The notes below the pieces were generated by a model. The model saw only the letters and a list, made by a program, of their open reading frames with translations, made no database searches and was not told where the DNA came from. The position numbers were made by a program, and so were the translations under genes. Source: Herbivorax alkaliphila (GTDB lineage Bacteria > Bacillota > Clostridia > Acetivibrionales > Acetivibrionaceae). Taken from it: 64,000 bases of DNA. This document shows positions 19,670 through 30,067 of the stretch, piece after piece. The stretch spans positions 1 to 64,000 of the forward strand of contig NZ_JAVDDS010000012.1 of assembly GCF_030848475.1 (NCBI RefSeq), written 5' to 3'. Position 1 is the stretch's first letter. Every line of letters starts with the position of its first letter.

Positions 19670-19837
19670 TTATCAACAGAAATTGTTGATATGGGGAAAA
19701 CTTCTTGTGAATTAACTGTGTATAACTGCTTTAACTTTAATCTAATGTTAACTTGTTGATATAAGGATACAATTTATCTACATATTGATAACAGGTTCAA
19801 AACCTTTAATTTTAAGACTTGACAGCAGTTATTCACA
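19670..19837. promoter_or_regulatory. oriC, downstream DnaA-box cluster
   Basis: Boxes between dnaA and dnaN: TTATCAACA (19670), TGTTGATAT (19684), TGTGTATAA (19717, perfect match to TTATNCACA on the minus strand), TGTTGATAT (19754), TTATCTACA (19774) and TTATTCACA (19829, perfect match). In Bacillus the unwinding element lies in this interval; I could not assign it confidently here. Confidence 0.8.
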
Positions 19838-19911
19838 TAATTAACAGCACTTATTGTTATTATTACTGGTTTTATTATTTATATTATATAAAACAGGAGG
19901 CTTACTTTTTT

Positions 19912-21012
19912 ATGAAAATTATAATTTCAAAAGAACTTCTGATGGAAGGAATAAATATTGTTCAAAAAGCAGTATCAACCAAAAATAATGTATCTTTGCT
20001 TGATGGGATACTGCTAGAAGCAGATGAAATTTTTAAAATGACTGGAAATGATTCGGAAATTAGAATAGAATGTATTGTGTCCGCCGATATTAGAAAAAAA
20101 GGCTCTATTGTAATTAATTCAAAAATGTTTGGAGATATTATTAGGAGAATGCCTGAATCTGAAATAATGATTGAATTAATTGAAAATAATGATGTTTTAA
20201 TTGAGTGTGAAAATTCACATTTTAAAATAAAAGGAAACCCAAGTGATGATTATCCAGGATTACCTGAAATAGAGGCAGAAAAGTCATTCAAGATAAGTCA
20301 AAAAATAGCAAGAGATATGATTAGAGAAACAATATTTGCTGTTGGAGAAGATGAAAACAGAGAAATATTAACAGGATCTTTAATAGAAAGCAACGAAAAT
20401 GAGTTAACTTTTGTTTCAATAGATGGATACAGAATGGCATTGAGAAGAAAAACTGATGATATGCAAAATACAAATTTTAAAGTTGTTGTTCCAGGAAAAA
20501 CATTAAATGAAATATCAAAAATATTACAACCTGAAGATGGCGAAGTTGAGATATTTAGTTCAAAAAACCAGATACTTTTTAAATTTAATAACTGTATGGT
20601 TATGTCCAGATTACTAGAAGGAGAGTACTTAAACTATAAAAGCATAGTACCTGATGAGTATGAAACGAAAATAAGAGTAAATACAAAAGAATTGCTTTAT
20701 AGCATAGAAAGGGCATCTTTAATGTCTTCTGATGGAAGAAAATATCCTGTAAAGTTTGTTATTGAGGATGATAATTTAATTATTTTATCTAATACAGAAA
20801 CAGGTAATGTAAGGGAAGAAATAACAACTGAAATGGAAGGGAAAAATATGAGTATAGGGTTTAATCCTAGATATTTTGTAGAATCACTTAGAGTAATTGA
20901 AGATGAGACTGTAGATATGTATTTTAATTCAGAGGTTGGGCCATGTACAATTAAACCAATTGAAACAGATGAATTTGCATATATGATTTTACCTGTTAGA
21001 ATAAATAATTAA
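19912..21012 (+). CDS. dnaN: DNA polymerase III beta subunit (sliding clamp)
   Basis: Ring clamp holding replicative polymerase on DNA; also a hub for repair and initiation control. 366 residues with three repeated clamp folds; the sequence MKIIISKELLMEGINIVQKAV and the end FAYMILPVRI are typical. The true start is the ATG at 19912, with AGGAGG upstream; an in-frame extension would add 31 Tyr-rich residues covering the last DnaA box. Confidence 0.98.
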   Translation: MKIIISKELLMEGINIVQKAVSTKNNVSLLDGILLEADEIFKMTGNDSEIRIECIVSADIRKKGSIVINSKMFGDIIRRMPESEIMIELIENNDVLIECENSHFKIKGNPSDDYPGLPEIEAEKSFKISQKIARDMIRETIFAVGEDENREILTGSLIESNENELTFVSIDGYRMALRRKTDDMQNTNFKVVVPGKTLNEISKILQPEDGEVEIFSSKNQILFKFNNCMVMSRLLEGEYLNYKSIVPDEYETKIRVNTKELLYSIERASLMSSDGRKYPVKFVIEDDNLIILSNTETGNVREEITTEMEGKNMSIGFNPRYFVESLRVIEDETVDMYFNSEVGPCTIKPIETDEFAYMILPVRINN

Positions 21013-21024
21013 GGTGATGATTTT

Positions 21025-21234
21025 ATGAAAAATATTAAAATAGAAACAGAGTATATAAAATTAGATCAATTTTTAAAATGGGCGGATTTAGTACCAACTG
21101 GTACTGAATCAAGAATATTGATCTCTGAAGAACAAATTAAAGTTAATGGAGAAATAGAAACAAGAAGAGGCAAAAAGTTAAGAAAAGGTGACATAATAGA
21201 AGTTGAAAACAATCAATATAAAATTGTAAATTAA
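21025..21234 (+). CDS. S4-domain RNA-binding protein (YaaA/RlbA type)
   Basis: 69-residue protein consisting of an S4 RNA-binding fold: YIKLDQFLKWADLV, then ILISEEQIKVNGEIETRRGKKLRKGD. Conserved between dnaN and recF across Firmicutes and thought to act in ribosome biogenesis. It starts 12 bases after dnaN, with AAGGTGATG upstream, so it is probably co-transcribed. Confidence 0.93.
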   Translation: MKNIKIETEYIKLDQFLKWADLVPTGTESRILISEEQIKVNGEIETRRGKKLRKGDIIEVENNQYKIVN

Positions 21235-21247
21235 ATTGGTTTGTATA

Positions 21248-21293
21248 GGGTGTATATATTAAATATTTTCATTCACTTAAATAACATATGCCC
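21248..21293. mobile_element. Short terminal-inverted-repeat element (46 bp, degenerate)
   Basis: Begins GGGTGTATATATTAAAT and ends ACATATGCCC, matching the ends of the element at 49570-49769 with the middle missing. It contains TTTCATTCAC found near the left end of that element. No exact target duplication is seen here. Confidence 0.5.
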
Positions 21294-21431
21294 ATTTGTC
21301 TCAGTATAGCAATTTATAAAAAATTATTTTTTGTAAAATTCTATATTGGAGTTTAGTAAAAAAATCAAATTAGAGAGTATTATAAATAACTTATAATTTT
21401 AACATATGGTTTTATATAAGGAGAAAAAAAT

Positions 21432-22541
21432 TTGTACATAGAAAAGCTGGAATTAGAAAATTTCAGAAATTATAAAAATATAGAAGCTTCTTTTTCAAAA
21501 AAGGTTAATGTAATATATGGTGAAAATGCTCAAGGTAAAACAAATATTATTGAGTCTATTTTTTTATGTGCAGCTGGACGTTCTCATAGAACATCAAAAG
21601 ACAAAGAATTAATAAATATAGATGGCAAAAAGTTTAAAGTTAAGTTATTATTAAATAGAGATACTCAACAAAAAAAAATAGAGTTTTTTTATGAGTTTGG
21701 AAAAAAACAAATATTAATAAATGAAATTCCAATAAAGAAAATGGCAAATTTGATGGGAAATTTATTAGCTGTTATATTTTCTCCTGAAGATATTTTAATC
21801 ATAAAAGAGGGACCTTCTTTGAGAAGAAGGTTTATAGATATAACTATTAGTCAATTAAGACCATCTTACTTTTATAAATTACAGCAGTACAATAAAATTT
21901 TAAAGCAGAGGAATAATTTATTAAAAGAAATACAAAAAAATAAAAGTTTAATTGATACTCTTGATATATGGGATGAAAAAATAGCTCAGGTTGCATCATC
22001 AATTTTAATTGACAGAAAAAAATTTATTGATAAACTTAATAAAATTTCAAAAAAAAATCATTATAATTTGACTGATGATTGTGAACAATTAGAAATAAAA
22101 TATAAAACTTTTTTAGAAGAAATAAATAATAAAAGCGAAAAAGATATAATAGATGAAATTATAAAAAAGTTTTCAAAAAGTAGAAATATAGAATTAAAAA
22201 GATGCGTTACAATGGTTGGTCCTCATAGAGATGATTTTGAAATAGTTATAAATGGCATGGCTGTAAAAAAATTTGGATCGCAAGGACAGCAAAGAACAGC
22301 CATATTATCGTTAAAATTATCTGAAATAGAAATTATAAAAGAGGAAACAGAGGAATATCCAGTTCTTCTTTTAGATGATGTTATGTCAGAATTAGATAAT
22401 AAGAGAAGAGATTTTTTATTTAAGAATTTAACAAATATACAAACATTTATCACATGCACAGAAAAAGATTTTTTTAAAGAAAAGATGTATAAAGATATAT
22501 TTTTTTTAAAAGTTAAAAATGGAAATATAAAAAGTTTATAA
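21432..22541 (+). CDS. recF: DNA replication and repair protein RecF
   Basis: SMC-like ATPase loading RecA at gaps with RecO and RecR. Walker A GENAQGKTNIIE (30-41), the ABC-type signature FGSQGQQRTAILSLKL, and Walker B PVLLLDDVMSELD. Length 369. The start is TTG at 21432 with AAGGAG upstream. A 197-bp gap after the S4 gene contains a degenerate inverted-repeat element. Confidence 0.98.
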   Translation: MYIEKLELENFRNYKNIEASFSKKVNVIYGENAQGKTNIIESIFLCAAGRSHRTSKDKELINIDGKKFKVKLLLNRDTQQKKIEFFYEFGKKQILINEIPIKKMANLMGNLLAVIFSPEDILIIKEGPSLRRRFIDITISQLRPSYFYKLQQYNKILKQRNNLLKEIQKNKSLIDTLDIWDEKIAQVASSILIDRKKFIDKLNKISKKNHYNLTDDCEQLEIKYKTFLEEINNKSEKDIIDEIIKKFSKSRNIELKRCVTMVGPHRDDFEIVINGMAVKKFGSQGQQRTAILSLKLSEIEIIKEETEEYPVLLLDDVMSELDNKRRDFLFKNLTNIQTFITCTEKDFFKEKMYKDIFFLKVKNGNIKSL

Positions 22542-22645
22542 AGATTTTTGTTTTATTTAATTTAAGAAAAAATAATTGAAGTTTCTATTTAATTTGGATA
22601 AAATAAAGTAGATAGGTTAGTATTAAATAAAAATGGAGGACGTAA

Positions 22646-24860
<2,215 letters not shown>

Positions 24861-24910
24861 AATTGTAAAAGTATAGTTTTTTGATGAAGGTTAAAAATCA
24901 TCTTTCTTTG

Positions 24911-24939
24911 TTATAATAGATTGAACAACTCTATTATAA
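24911..24939 (+). terminator. Possible gyrB terminator
   Basis: Stem TTATAATAGA/TCTATTATAA with a 9-nt loop, then TTTT. AT-only stem, so strength is uncertain. 50 nt after the gyrB stop. Confidence 0.45.
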
Positions 24940-24984
24940 TTTTGGTTGATAGGGTAGAGGATATAATAATTTTTAAAAGATAAA

Positions 24985-25000
24985 TGTTTCACGTGAAACA
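24985..25000. promoter_or_regulatory. parS site 1
   Basis: Perfect 16-bp parS TGTTTCACGTGAAACA, the loading site for ParB/Spo0J. The palindrome extends 10 bp each way into a 36-bp perfect inverted repeat (24975-25010). Lies between gyrB and parA. Confidence 0.95.
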
Positions 25001-25037
25001 TTTATCTTTTTTAAGATAAAGATAAATATTAAAGTTT

Positions 25038-25060
25038 AAGGTGGAGATTTAGAATAAAAT
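25038..25060 (+). repeat. Multi-hairpin 3' element, 3' end fragment
   Basis: AAGGTGGAG followed by ATTTAGAATAAAAT matches the last part of the element. Sense orientation downstream of gyrB. Confidence 0.45.
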
Positions 25061-25127
25061 GAGAAAATATTTTAGTCGCATAAATTGTATATATAATAGG
25101 TTTAATAAAGGGGAAAGATATTCTGGA

Positions 25128-25703
25128 GATTAAAGATATAGATAGGGAAAAAAGAGAAGAAAGTATTTCAGAGATTAAAGATATAGATAAATAGGGATAA
25201 AAGAGAAGAAAATATTCCAGAAATTAAAGTTACGCAGTTAAGAGTCTGTAAATACTCCTCGAGGTCGAGCAAAACTCGCTAACGCTCAAACAATGCTCTC
25301 CCTGTACTCGTCGTAAAAACAGACTCTATAACAAGCTCCACAATATTTCTTTCATATTTTCATTCACGTTTTATTGAGAGAATAATCAAGAGGTAAATAT
25401 AGAGAAAAGTAGAGATTAAAGATATAGATAAATAGTCATAAAAGAGAAGAAAGTATTTCAGAGATTAAAGATATAGATAAATAGGGATAAAAGAGAAGAA
25501 AATATTCCAGAAATTAAAGTTACGCAGTTAAGAGTCTGTAAATACTCCTCGAGATCGAGCAAAACTCGCTAACGCTCAAACAATGCTCTCCCTGTACTCG
25601 TCGCATAAACATACTCTATAACAAGCTCCACAATATTTCTTCCATATTTTCATTCACGTTTTATTGAGAGAATAATCAAGAGGTAAATATAGAGAAAAAT
25701 AAA
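25128..25703. repeat. Two tandem ~290-bp direct repeats
   Basis: Units 25128-25413 and 25414-25703 are almost identical; the offset is 290 bp over most of the length and 286 at the left edge because of a 4-base difference. Each starts GATTAAAGATATAGATA and contains a GC-richer block (AAGTTACGCAGTTAAGAGTC to CAAGCTCCACAATATTTC) that is an inverted copy of the inside of the element at 49570-49769. No coding potential. The rest of the 24861-26006 interval is AT-rich with parS 1, a repeat fragment and the parA leader. Confidence 0.85.
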
Positions 25704-25739
25704 GATTAGATAGAGAAGGAGTAAATATAAAAAATAGAT

Positions 25740-25767
25740 TTGTTATTAATACATCTTGTGATATAAT
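25740..25767 (+). promoter_or_regulatory. Possible parA promoter
   Basis: TTGTTA, 16 bases, TATAAT, directly after the tandem repeats. A transcript from here would carry the leader motif at 25932-26015. Confidence 0.45.
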
Positions 25768-25931
25768 TTAATAATAATGTGTTTATTTATTATATTAATA
25801 AAAACTATAAAATATTTATTTTTTATGCTAAAATAAATATTTGTGAAAAGTATATTATAAAAGACAGGCATTTTTGTGTTTTTTAAAGTTGAATTAAGAC
25901 ATCTTTTTTAATTAAAAGTAAGGAGTCAATG

Positions 25932-26015
25932 TTGACAACCTTTGTGGAGAGTCTGGATTAAGTAGTTCTGTGAAGTAAGAATTATTCTTTCTTTAGGGAG
26001 AAAAGAATGTCAAAA
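25932..26015 (+). ncRNA. Conserved leader motif shared with rpmH, copy B
   Basis: Second copy of the ~85-nt motif (see 17561-17645). It runs from TTGACAACC to AGAATGTCAAAA and includes the AGGGAGAAAAGAATG at which the longer parA reading frame would start. The 16-base core TCTGTGAAGTAAGAAT is at about 25967-25982. Confidence 0.6.
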
Positions 26016-26048
26016 AATATGTATATAGATGAGTCAAGGAGTGGTTTA

Positions 26049-26828
26049 ATGACAAAGGTAATTGCAGTAGCAAATCAAAAAGGTGGAGTAGGAAAGACAA
26101 CTACTGCAGTAAATTTAAGTTCTTGTCTTGCTTATAAGGGAAAAAAAGTTTTACTACTGGATATCGACCCCCAAGGAAATAGTACAAGTGGATTGGGTGT
26201 TGATAAGAAAAAAATAAAAGGTTCTACTTACGATGTATTGATAAATGAGGAGAATATAGAAAAGTCTCTTGTTGATACAGCAATTGAAAATTTAAAATTA
26301 TGTCCTTCAAATATTGAGCTTGCTGGTGCTGAAGTGGAGCTTGTCTCATCTATATCAAGAGAAAATAGATTAAAAAATTCTCTAATTGAGATTAAGGAAA
26401 AATATGATTATATAATAATAGATTGTCCTCCTTCATTAGGATTATTGACTTTAAATTCACTTACAGCAGCAGACACAATTCTTGTTCCAATACAATGTGA
26501 ATATTATGCATTAGAAGGATTAAGTCAATTAATGGAGACGGTTAAATTAGTTCAAAAACATCTTAATGAAAAACTAGATGTTGAAGGAGTAGTGTTGACC
26601 ATGTTTGATGCAAGAACTAATTTATCTATACAGGTAGTGGATGAAGTAAAAAAGTATTTTAAAAATAAAGTGTATAGAACTGTTATACCTAGAAATGTAA
26701 GATTGAGTGAAGCACCTAGCTTTGGACTTCCAATAATATTATATGATGCTAAATCAAAAGGTGCCGAGTGTTACTTGGAATTAGCGGAAGAGGTTATAGA
26801 ATATTCTGAGGAGGAAAATAATGATTAA
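26049..26828 (+). CDS. parA: Chromosome partitioning ATPase ParA (Soj)
   Basis: Walker-type ATPase that with ParB segregates the origin and modulates DnaA. Deviant Walker A KGGVGKTTT about residues 11-19, DIDPQGNSTSG, and DCPPSLGLLTLN. The family normally begins M-x-K-x-I-A-x-x-NQKGG, which fits the ATG at 26049, itself preceded by AAGGAGTGGTTTA. A longer frame from 26007 would add MSKNMYIDESRSGL; that ATG belongs to a motif also present, without parA, in front of rpmH, so I consider the extension doubtful. The stop overlaps the parB start by 8 bases. Confidence 0.95.
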   Translation: MTKVIAVANQKGGVGKTTTAVNLSSCLAYKGKKVLLLDIDPQGNSTSGLGVDKKKIKGSTYDVLINEENIEKSLVDTAIENLKLCPSNIELAGAEVELVSSISRENRLKNSLIEIKEKYDYIIIDCPPSLGLLTLNSLTAADTILVPIQCEYYALEGLSQLMETVKLVQKHLNEKLDVEGVVLTMFDARTNLSIQVVDEVKKYFKNKVYRTVIPRNVRLSEAPSFGLPIILYDAKSKGAECYLELAEEVIEYSEEENND

Positions 26829-27681
26829 TAAAAAGGGATTGGGAAAAGGGTTAGGTGCATTGATTTCAGAAGCAAATAATTCTGACGAAAAAAATGGAAT
26901 ATTAGAATTAGGAGTAAATGAAATTGAACCAAATAATAATCAACCGAGAAAGTCTTTTGATGAAAAATCCCTTGAGCAATTATCTGAATCGATAAAAGAA
27001 CATGGAATAGTGCAACCTATTATAGTTAAAAAAGAAGATGAATTATATAGAATTGTTGCCGGAGAAAGAAGATGGCGAGCAGCAAGACTTTTAGGAATAA
27101 AAAAAGTACCTGCAATTGTTAGAGATTTTTCAAATAAACAGGTAATGGAAATTGCTTTAATTGAAAATATACAAAGAGAAGATTTAAATCCAATTGAAGA
27201 GGCAGAAGCATATGAGAGATTATTAACTGATCATAATATGACTCAAGAGCAAATATCAAATTCAATAGGGAAAAGCAGATCAGCTATAGCTAACTCATTG
27301 AGATTGTTGGCATTAAAAGAGAGCATCAAAAATTTTTTAGTAAACGGACAAATCACAAGTGGCCATGCAAGAGCATTATTATCTATAGAAAGCACTGAAG
27401 AACAAGAAAGTATATGTAAAGAAGTAATTGATAATGATATGAATGTAAGAGAAACGGAAAAATTGATTAAAAATATAAAAAATAAAAATAAGCAAAAAAA
27501 AGTTGAGAAAAAACAAGATAATTATGAATTTGAAAGAGTTGAAGAAAATTTACAAAATATATTAGGTACAAAAGTAAAAATTGTTAATAAAAATAAAAAA
27601 GGAAAGATTATGATTGAATATTATTCAAATGAAGAATTAGATAGATTAATTGAATTAATTGGTAATAAAAATAAAAAATAG
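26821..27681 (+). CDS. parB: Chromosome partitioning protein ParB (Spo0J)
   Basis: CTP-dependent clamp loaded at parS; recruits SMC and stimulates ParA. Starts with KKGLGKGLGALIS (the ParA-stimulating N-terminus), then the CTP motifs NNNQPRK and GERRWRAARLLG, ENIQREDLNPIEEA, and a helix-turn-helix with SIGKSRSAIANSLRLL. Length 286. Overlaps parA; parS sites lie about 2 kb upstream and 0.1 kb downstream. Confidence 0.97.
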   Translation: MINKKGLGKGLGALISEANNSDEKNGILELGVNEIEPNNNQPRKSFDEKSLEQLSESIKEHGIVQPIIVKKEDELYRIVAGERRWRAARLLGIKKVPAIVRDFSNKQVMEIALIENIQREDLNPIEEAEAYERLLTDHNMTQEQISNSIGKSRSAIANSLRLLALKESIKNFLVNGQITSGHARALLSIESTEEQESICKEVIDNDMNVRETEKLIKNIKNKNKQKKVEKKQDNYEFERVEENLQNILGTKVKIVNKNKKGKIMIEYYSNEELDRLIELIGNKNKK

Positions 27682-27790
27682 GACGCTCTGAAATTAATCA
27701 TACTCGTTTTTAAGACACTCTTTAATAATAAAACACATAGAAAATATAAAATTGCTTTAAAAGCAAAATAAAAACGTTATAGTTTAAATA

Positions 27791-27834
27791 TAAATTTTAT
27801 TAAATGTTTCACGTGAAACATTTAATAAAATTTA
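27791..27834. promoter_or_regulatory. parS site 2 within a 44-bp palindrome
   Basis: Perfect parS TGTTTCACGTGAAACA at 27805-27820, extended by 14 bp on each side (TAAATTTTATTAAA and its complement) into a 44-bp perfect inverted repeat. Lies between parB and the DUF4446 gene and might also act as its 3'-end hairpin. Confidence 0.95.
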
Positions 27835-27889
27835 TTAATTAGTGCATCAATCATCAAAAAAATATTTCTAATATAAAAGAGGAGATAAT

Positions 27890-28414
27890 ATGACATTAAT
27901 ATTTGATAATTTATATTATTTAATTGAAACATATAACATTGAAATAATAGCAATTGGTATTATATTTGTTTTAATTCTTTTTATGTTATTCATATCAATT
28001 AGTATAAAGTTTAAAAAATTTAAGAAAAAACATAAAAAAATAATTGATGAAACAAAAGATAAAAACGTAGAAAAAATGCTTTGTGATGTTTTTAATTTTA
28101 CAAATGAAACATCTCTTAAAAATAAAGAAGTGGAATATAAATTAAGTAAGATAGAAAGGGATATGCAACATTGCATTCAGAAAGTTGGAGTTTTGAGATA
28201 TAATGCTTTTGAGGATGTTGGAAGTGAATTGAGTTTTGTTGTTGCACTTCTTGATAATAATGATAATGGAGTTGTTATTAACGGGATATATGCAAGAGAG
28301 AATTCAACAACATATGCTAAGTTAATAAAAAGGGGAAATTCAAAGTATATTTTATCTGCGGAAGAAATTCAAGCCATAGATATAGCTAAAAAAAGCAAAA
28401 ATATAATTAGTTAA
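27890..28414 (+). CDS. DUF4446 family membrane protein
   Basis: 174-residue protein with one N-terminal membrane segment (about 18-38), a Lys-rich cytoplasmic stretch, a coiled region and a C-terminal domain with VGVLRYNAFEDVGSELSFVVALLD, typical of DUF4446 proteins usually encoded next to parB. Function unknown. The ATG has GAGGAG upstream. Confidence 0.85.
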   Translation: MTLIFDNLYYLIETYNIEIIAIGIIFVLILFMLFISISIKFKKFKKKHKKIIDETKDKNVEKMLCDVFNFTNETSLKNKEVEYKLSKIERDMQHCIQKVGVLRYNAFEDVGSELSFVVALLDNNDNGVVINGIYARENSTTYAKLIKRGNSKYILSAEEIQAIDIAKKSKNIIS

Positions 28415-28441
28415 AAATATAGTTGTTAAGGGAGAATAAAA

Positions 28442-29182
28442 ATGTATAATAAAAAAGGTAAAAACTCAATATGGATCTATGCTATAATATTATTTACCTG
28501 TGCATTTATTTTACTTCTACTAACAGGTTATAGTCAAATTAAATTTAATAAAGATATTGATGATTATAGAAATAAATTAATGTCCAGTGAGGAAGAAAAA
28601 AATATTTCAAGTCATAATCTAAGAACTGCTCTAGAGGAAAATGAAATGCTATATGAGAGAATAGAAGAATTAAATAATATTTTAAAAGAAAAGGAAGCAG
28701 ATTATGGAGAAATAAAACAAAACTTAAAAAACAAAGAAATTAAAAAGAATCAATTGATAAGTAATTATGAATTGATGTTAAAAGCAGAAGAACACTATAA
28801 TAATGGAAAAATAACAAAGAGTGCTGTTATTCTATTGGAAGATGTAAATAAAAACAAATTAAATAAGAATGGATTAAAGAAATATAATGATTTAAAAGAT
28901 AAAATATATGAAGAAGCTGCTTGGGAATTTTATAAAAAAGGATATGATAAGTATATTAATAAAGAATATGAAGATGCAAAATTTAATTTATACTATTCTT
29001 TAGATATAACTGAAGATGAATTTTTTTCAGATGATTGCCATTATTATATTGCTTATTCTGGTTATAGAATGGGTGAGTATGATTTGGCAAGAGAGTATAT
29101 AAAAATGCTTATGACAAAATATCCGTCTAGTAATTATATTGAAGAAGCAAAAAATCTATTAATTATTATAGAAAATGAGTAG
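28442..29182 (+). CDS. Membrane-anchored coiled-coil and TPR protein
   Basis: 246 residues. A single membrane segment at about 12-30, then a long coiled coil (about 35-110), then tetratricopeptide-like helices: YYNNGKITKSAVILLEDV, AAWEFYKKGYDKYINKEYEDAKFNLYYSL and CHYYIAYSGYRMGEYDLAREYIKML. The plan suggests a scaffold at the membrane face. It starts 28 bases after the DUF4446 gene, with AGGGAG upstream, so probably the same operon. No specific function can be given. Confidence 0.75.
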   Translation: MYNKKGKNSIWIYAIILFTCAFILLLLTGYSQIKFNKDIDDYRNKLMSSEEEKNISSHNLRTALEENEMLYERIEELNNILKEKEADYGEIKQNLKNKEIKKNQLISNYELMLKAEEHYNNGKITKSAVILLEDVNKNKLNKNGLKKYNDLKDKIYEEAAWEFYKKGYDKYINKEYEDAKFNLYYSLDITEDEFFSDDCHYYIAYSGYRMGEYDLAREYIKMLMTKYPSSNYIEEAKNLLIIIENE

Positions 29183-29251
29183 AAAAGTGATTGCATATAT
29201 ATCGTAGGATGCAGGGCTTCTGTTTAAGCGAACTAAGGATTCCCTAGCAAA

Positions 29252-29292
29252 TTTTTAAGGTAAATTTTAGATTTTAAAATTTACCTTAAAAA
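29252..29292 (+). terminator. Terminator after the TPR gene
   Basis: Perfect 18-bp stem TTTTTAAGGTAAATTTTA and its complement, 5-nt loop. It runs straight into the following repeat element. Confidence 0.7.
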
Positions 29293-29404
29293 GTGAACTC
29301 GTTTAGCTAAAGATAAACATCGAGGCTTTAGGTGGAGAATCAACTCCACCTGAAGATTTATAAGAGGAACTTCACCTTATAAAAGGTGAGTCTTAGAATA
29401 AGAT
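29289..29404 (+). repeat. Multi-hairpin 3' element, copy 7 (full length)
   Basis: Full-length sense copy about 105 nt after the TPR gene stop. The central hairpin reads TTTAGGTGGAG/CTCCACCTGAA and the next one TTCACCTTATAAAAGGTGAG, again with paired changes. Confidence 0.85.
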
Positions 29405-29690
29405 CAAAAGAGAATTTGTAAAAGGTAGATTTAAGTACTACTTACAGTTGGTATTTAAAGGCTCACTACCAGTTAAGGAAAAAAGCTAAAAAATATTTTA
29501 AACTACAGGAAGAACTTGGGAAAATTCAGTCAAATCCTTTATATTGAAATTCTTAGAGAAATAGTTAATGTATGGGTTTCGGTCTATATAAGAAGTCTAC
29601 GTATCTAAGAGCACCTGTCTTTAGACATAGTGAGTTTCAGCTTATAAAAGACTGAGTTTTAGACTGAAAAAAATTTGCCGTAAAAAGACA
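29405..29690 (+). other. Gene-free stretch, possible IS200/IS605-type remnant
   Basis: No open frame of note. The segment around 29605-29630 contains CCTGTCTTTAGACATAGTGA, resembling the hairpin at the right end of IS200/IS605 elements, preceded by a short frame that could encode VSVYIRSLRI. The rest shows no recognisable transposase. Weak evidence. Confidence 0.25.
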
Positions 29691-29701
29691 TAAGAAAACA
29701 C

Positions 29702-29731
29702 TTGACAAGGGTGTGGATTACATGTTATATT
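29702..29731 (+). promoter_or_regulatory. tRNA-Ser promoter
   Basis: TTGACA, 18 bases, TATATT with an extended TG one base before the -10 hexamer. About 17 nt before the first tRNA. Confidence 0.75.
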
Positions 29732-29747
29732 ATTTCTTGTGACGCGT

Positions 29748-29838
29748 GGAGAGATGGTCGAGTTGGTTTAAGGCACCGGTCTTGAAAACCGGCGTAGGTG
29801 TGAGCCTACCCTGGGTTCGAATCCCAGTCTCTCCGCCA
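29748..29838 (+). tRNA. tRNA-Ser (UGA)
   Basis: Class II tRNA, 91 nt including encoded CCA. Acceptor GGAGAGA/TCTCTCC, anticodon stem CCGGT/ACCGG with loop CTTGAAA giving anticodon TGA, a long variable arm and the GGTTCGAATCC T-arm. Confidence 0.97.
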
Positions 29839-29845
29839 TATTAAT

Positions 29846-29939
29846 GGAGAAGTACCCAAGTAGGCTGAAGGGGACGGTTTGCTAAACCGTTAGGTCGTAA
29901 TTGAGCGGCGCGAGGGTTCGAATCCCTCCTTCTCCGCCA
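29846..29939 (+). tRNA. tRNA-Ser (GCU)
   Basis: Class II tRNA, 94 nt including encoded CCA, 7 bases after the first. Acceptor GGAGAAG/CTTCTCC, anticodon stem ACGGT/ACCGT with anticodon GCT, long variable arm. Cotranscribed with the other tRNA-Ser. Confidence 0.97.
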
Positions 29940-29942
29940 GAA

Positions 29943-29976
29943 TAGCACCTTTAAAGATATAAAGGTGTTATTTTTA
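29943..29976 (+). terminator. tRNA-Ser pair terminator
   Basis: Stem TAGCACCTTTA/TAAAGGTGTTA with one G-U pair, followed by TTTTT. Confidence 0.75.
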
Positions 29977-30034
29977 TGTGTGTATAATAGGTGAAGAAGA
30001 GATATTTTAAGGGCAAAAGTTTTGTATAAAAAAA

Positions 30035-30067
30035 AGCACCTTTCAAAGTATGAAGGGTGCTTTTTTT
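30035..30067. terminator. Bidirectional terminator before pssA 3' end
   Basis: Stem AGCACCTTTCA/TGAAGGGTGCT with one wobble, flanked by A8 on the left and T7 on the right, so it can stop transcription from either side. The pssA stop codon lies in the T tract. Confidence 0.75.

Noticed and set aside
19819-19911. 31-residue N-terminal extension of DnaN
   Set aside because: Tyr/Ile-rich, covers a DnaA box, and has no ribosome site; the ATG at 19912 follows AGGAGG.
25128-25703. CRISPR array
   Set aside because: Only two long units of about 290 bp; no short repeat-spacer periodicity and no cas genes.
25921-25960. Ten-codon frame MLTTFVESLD before parA
   Set aside because: It has an AAGGAG site but no conserved counterpart in the rpmH copy of the motif; likely chance.
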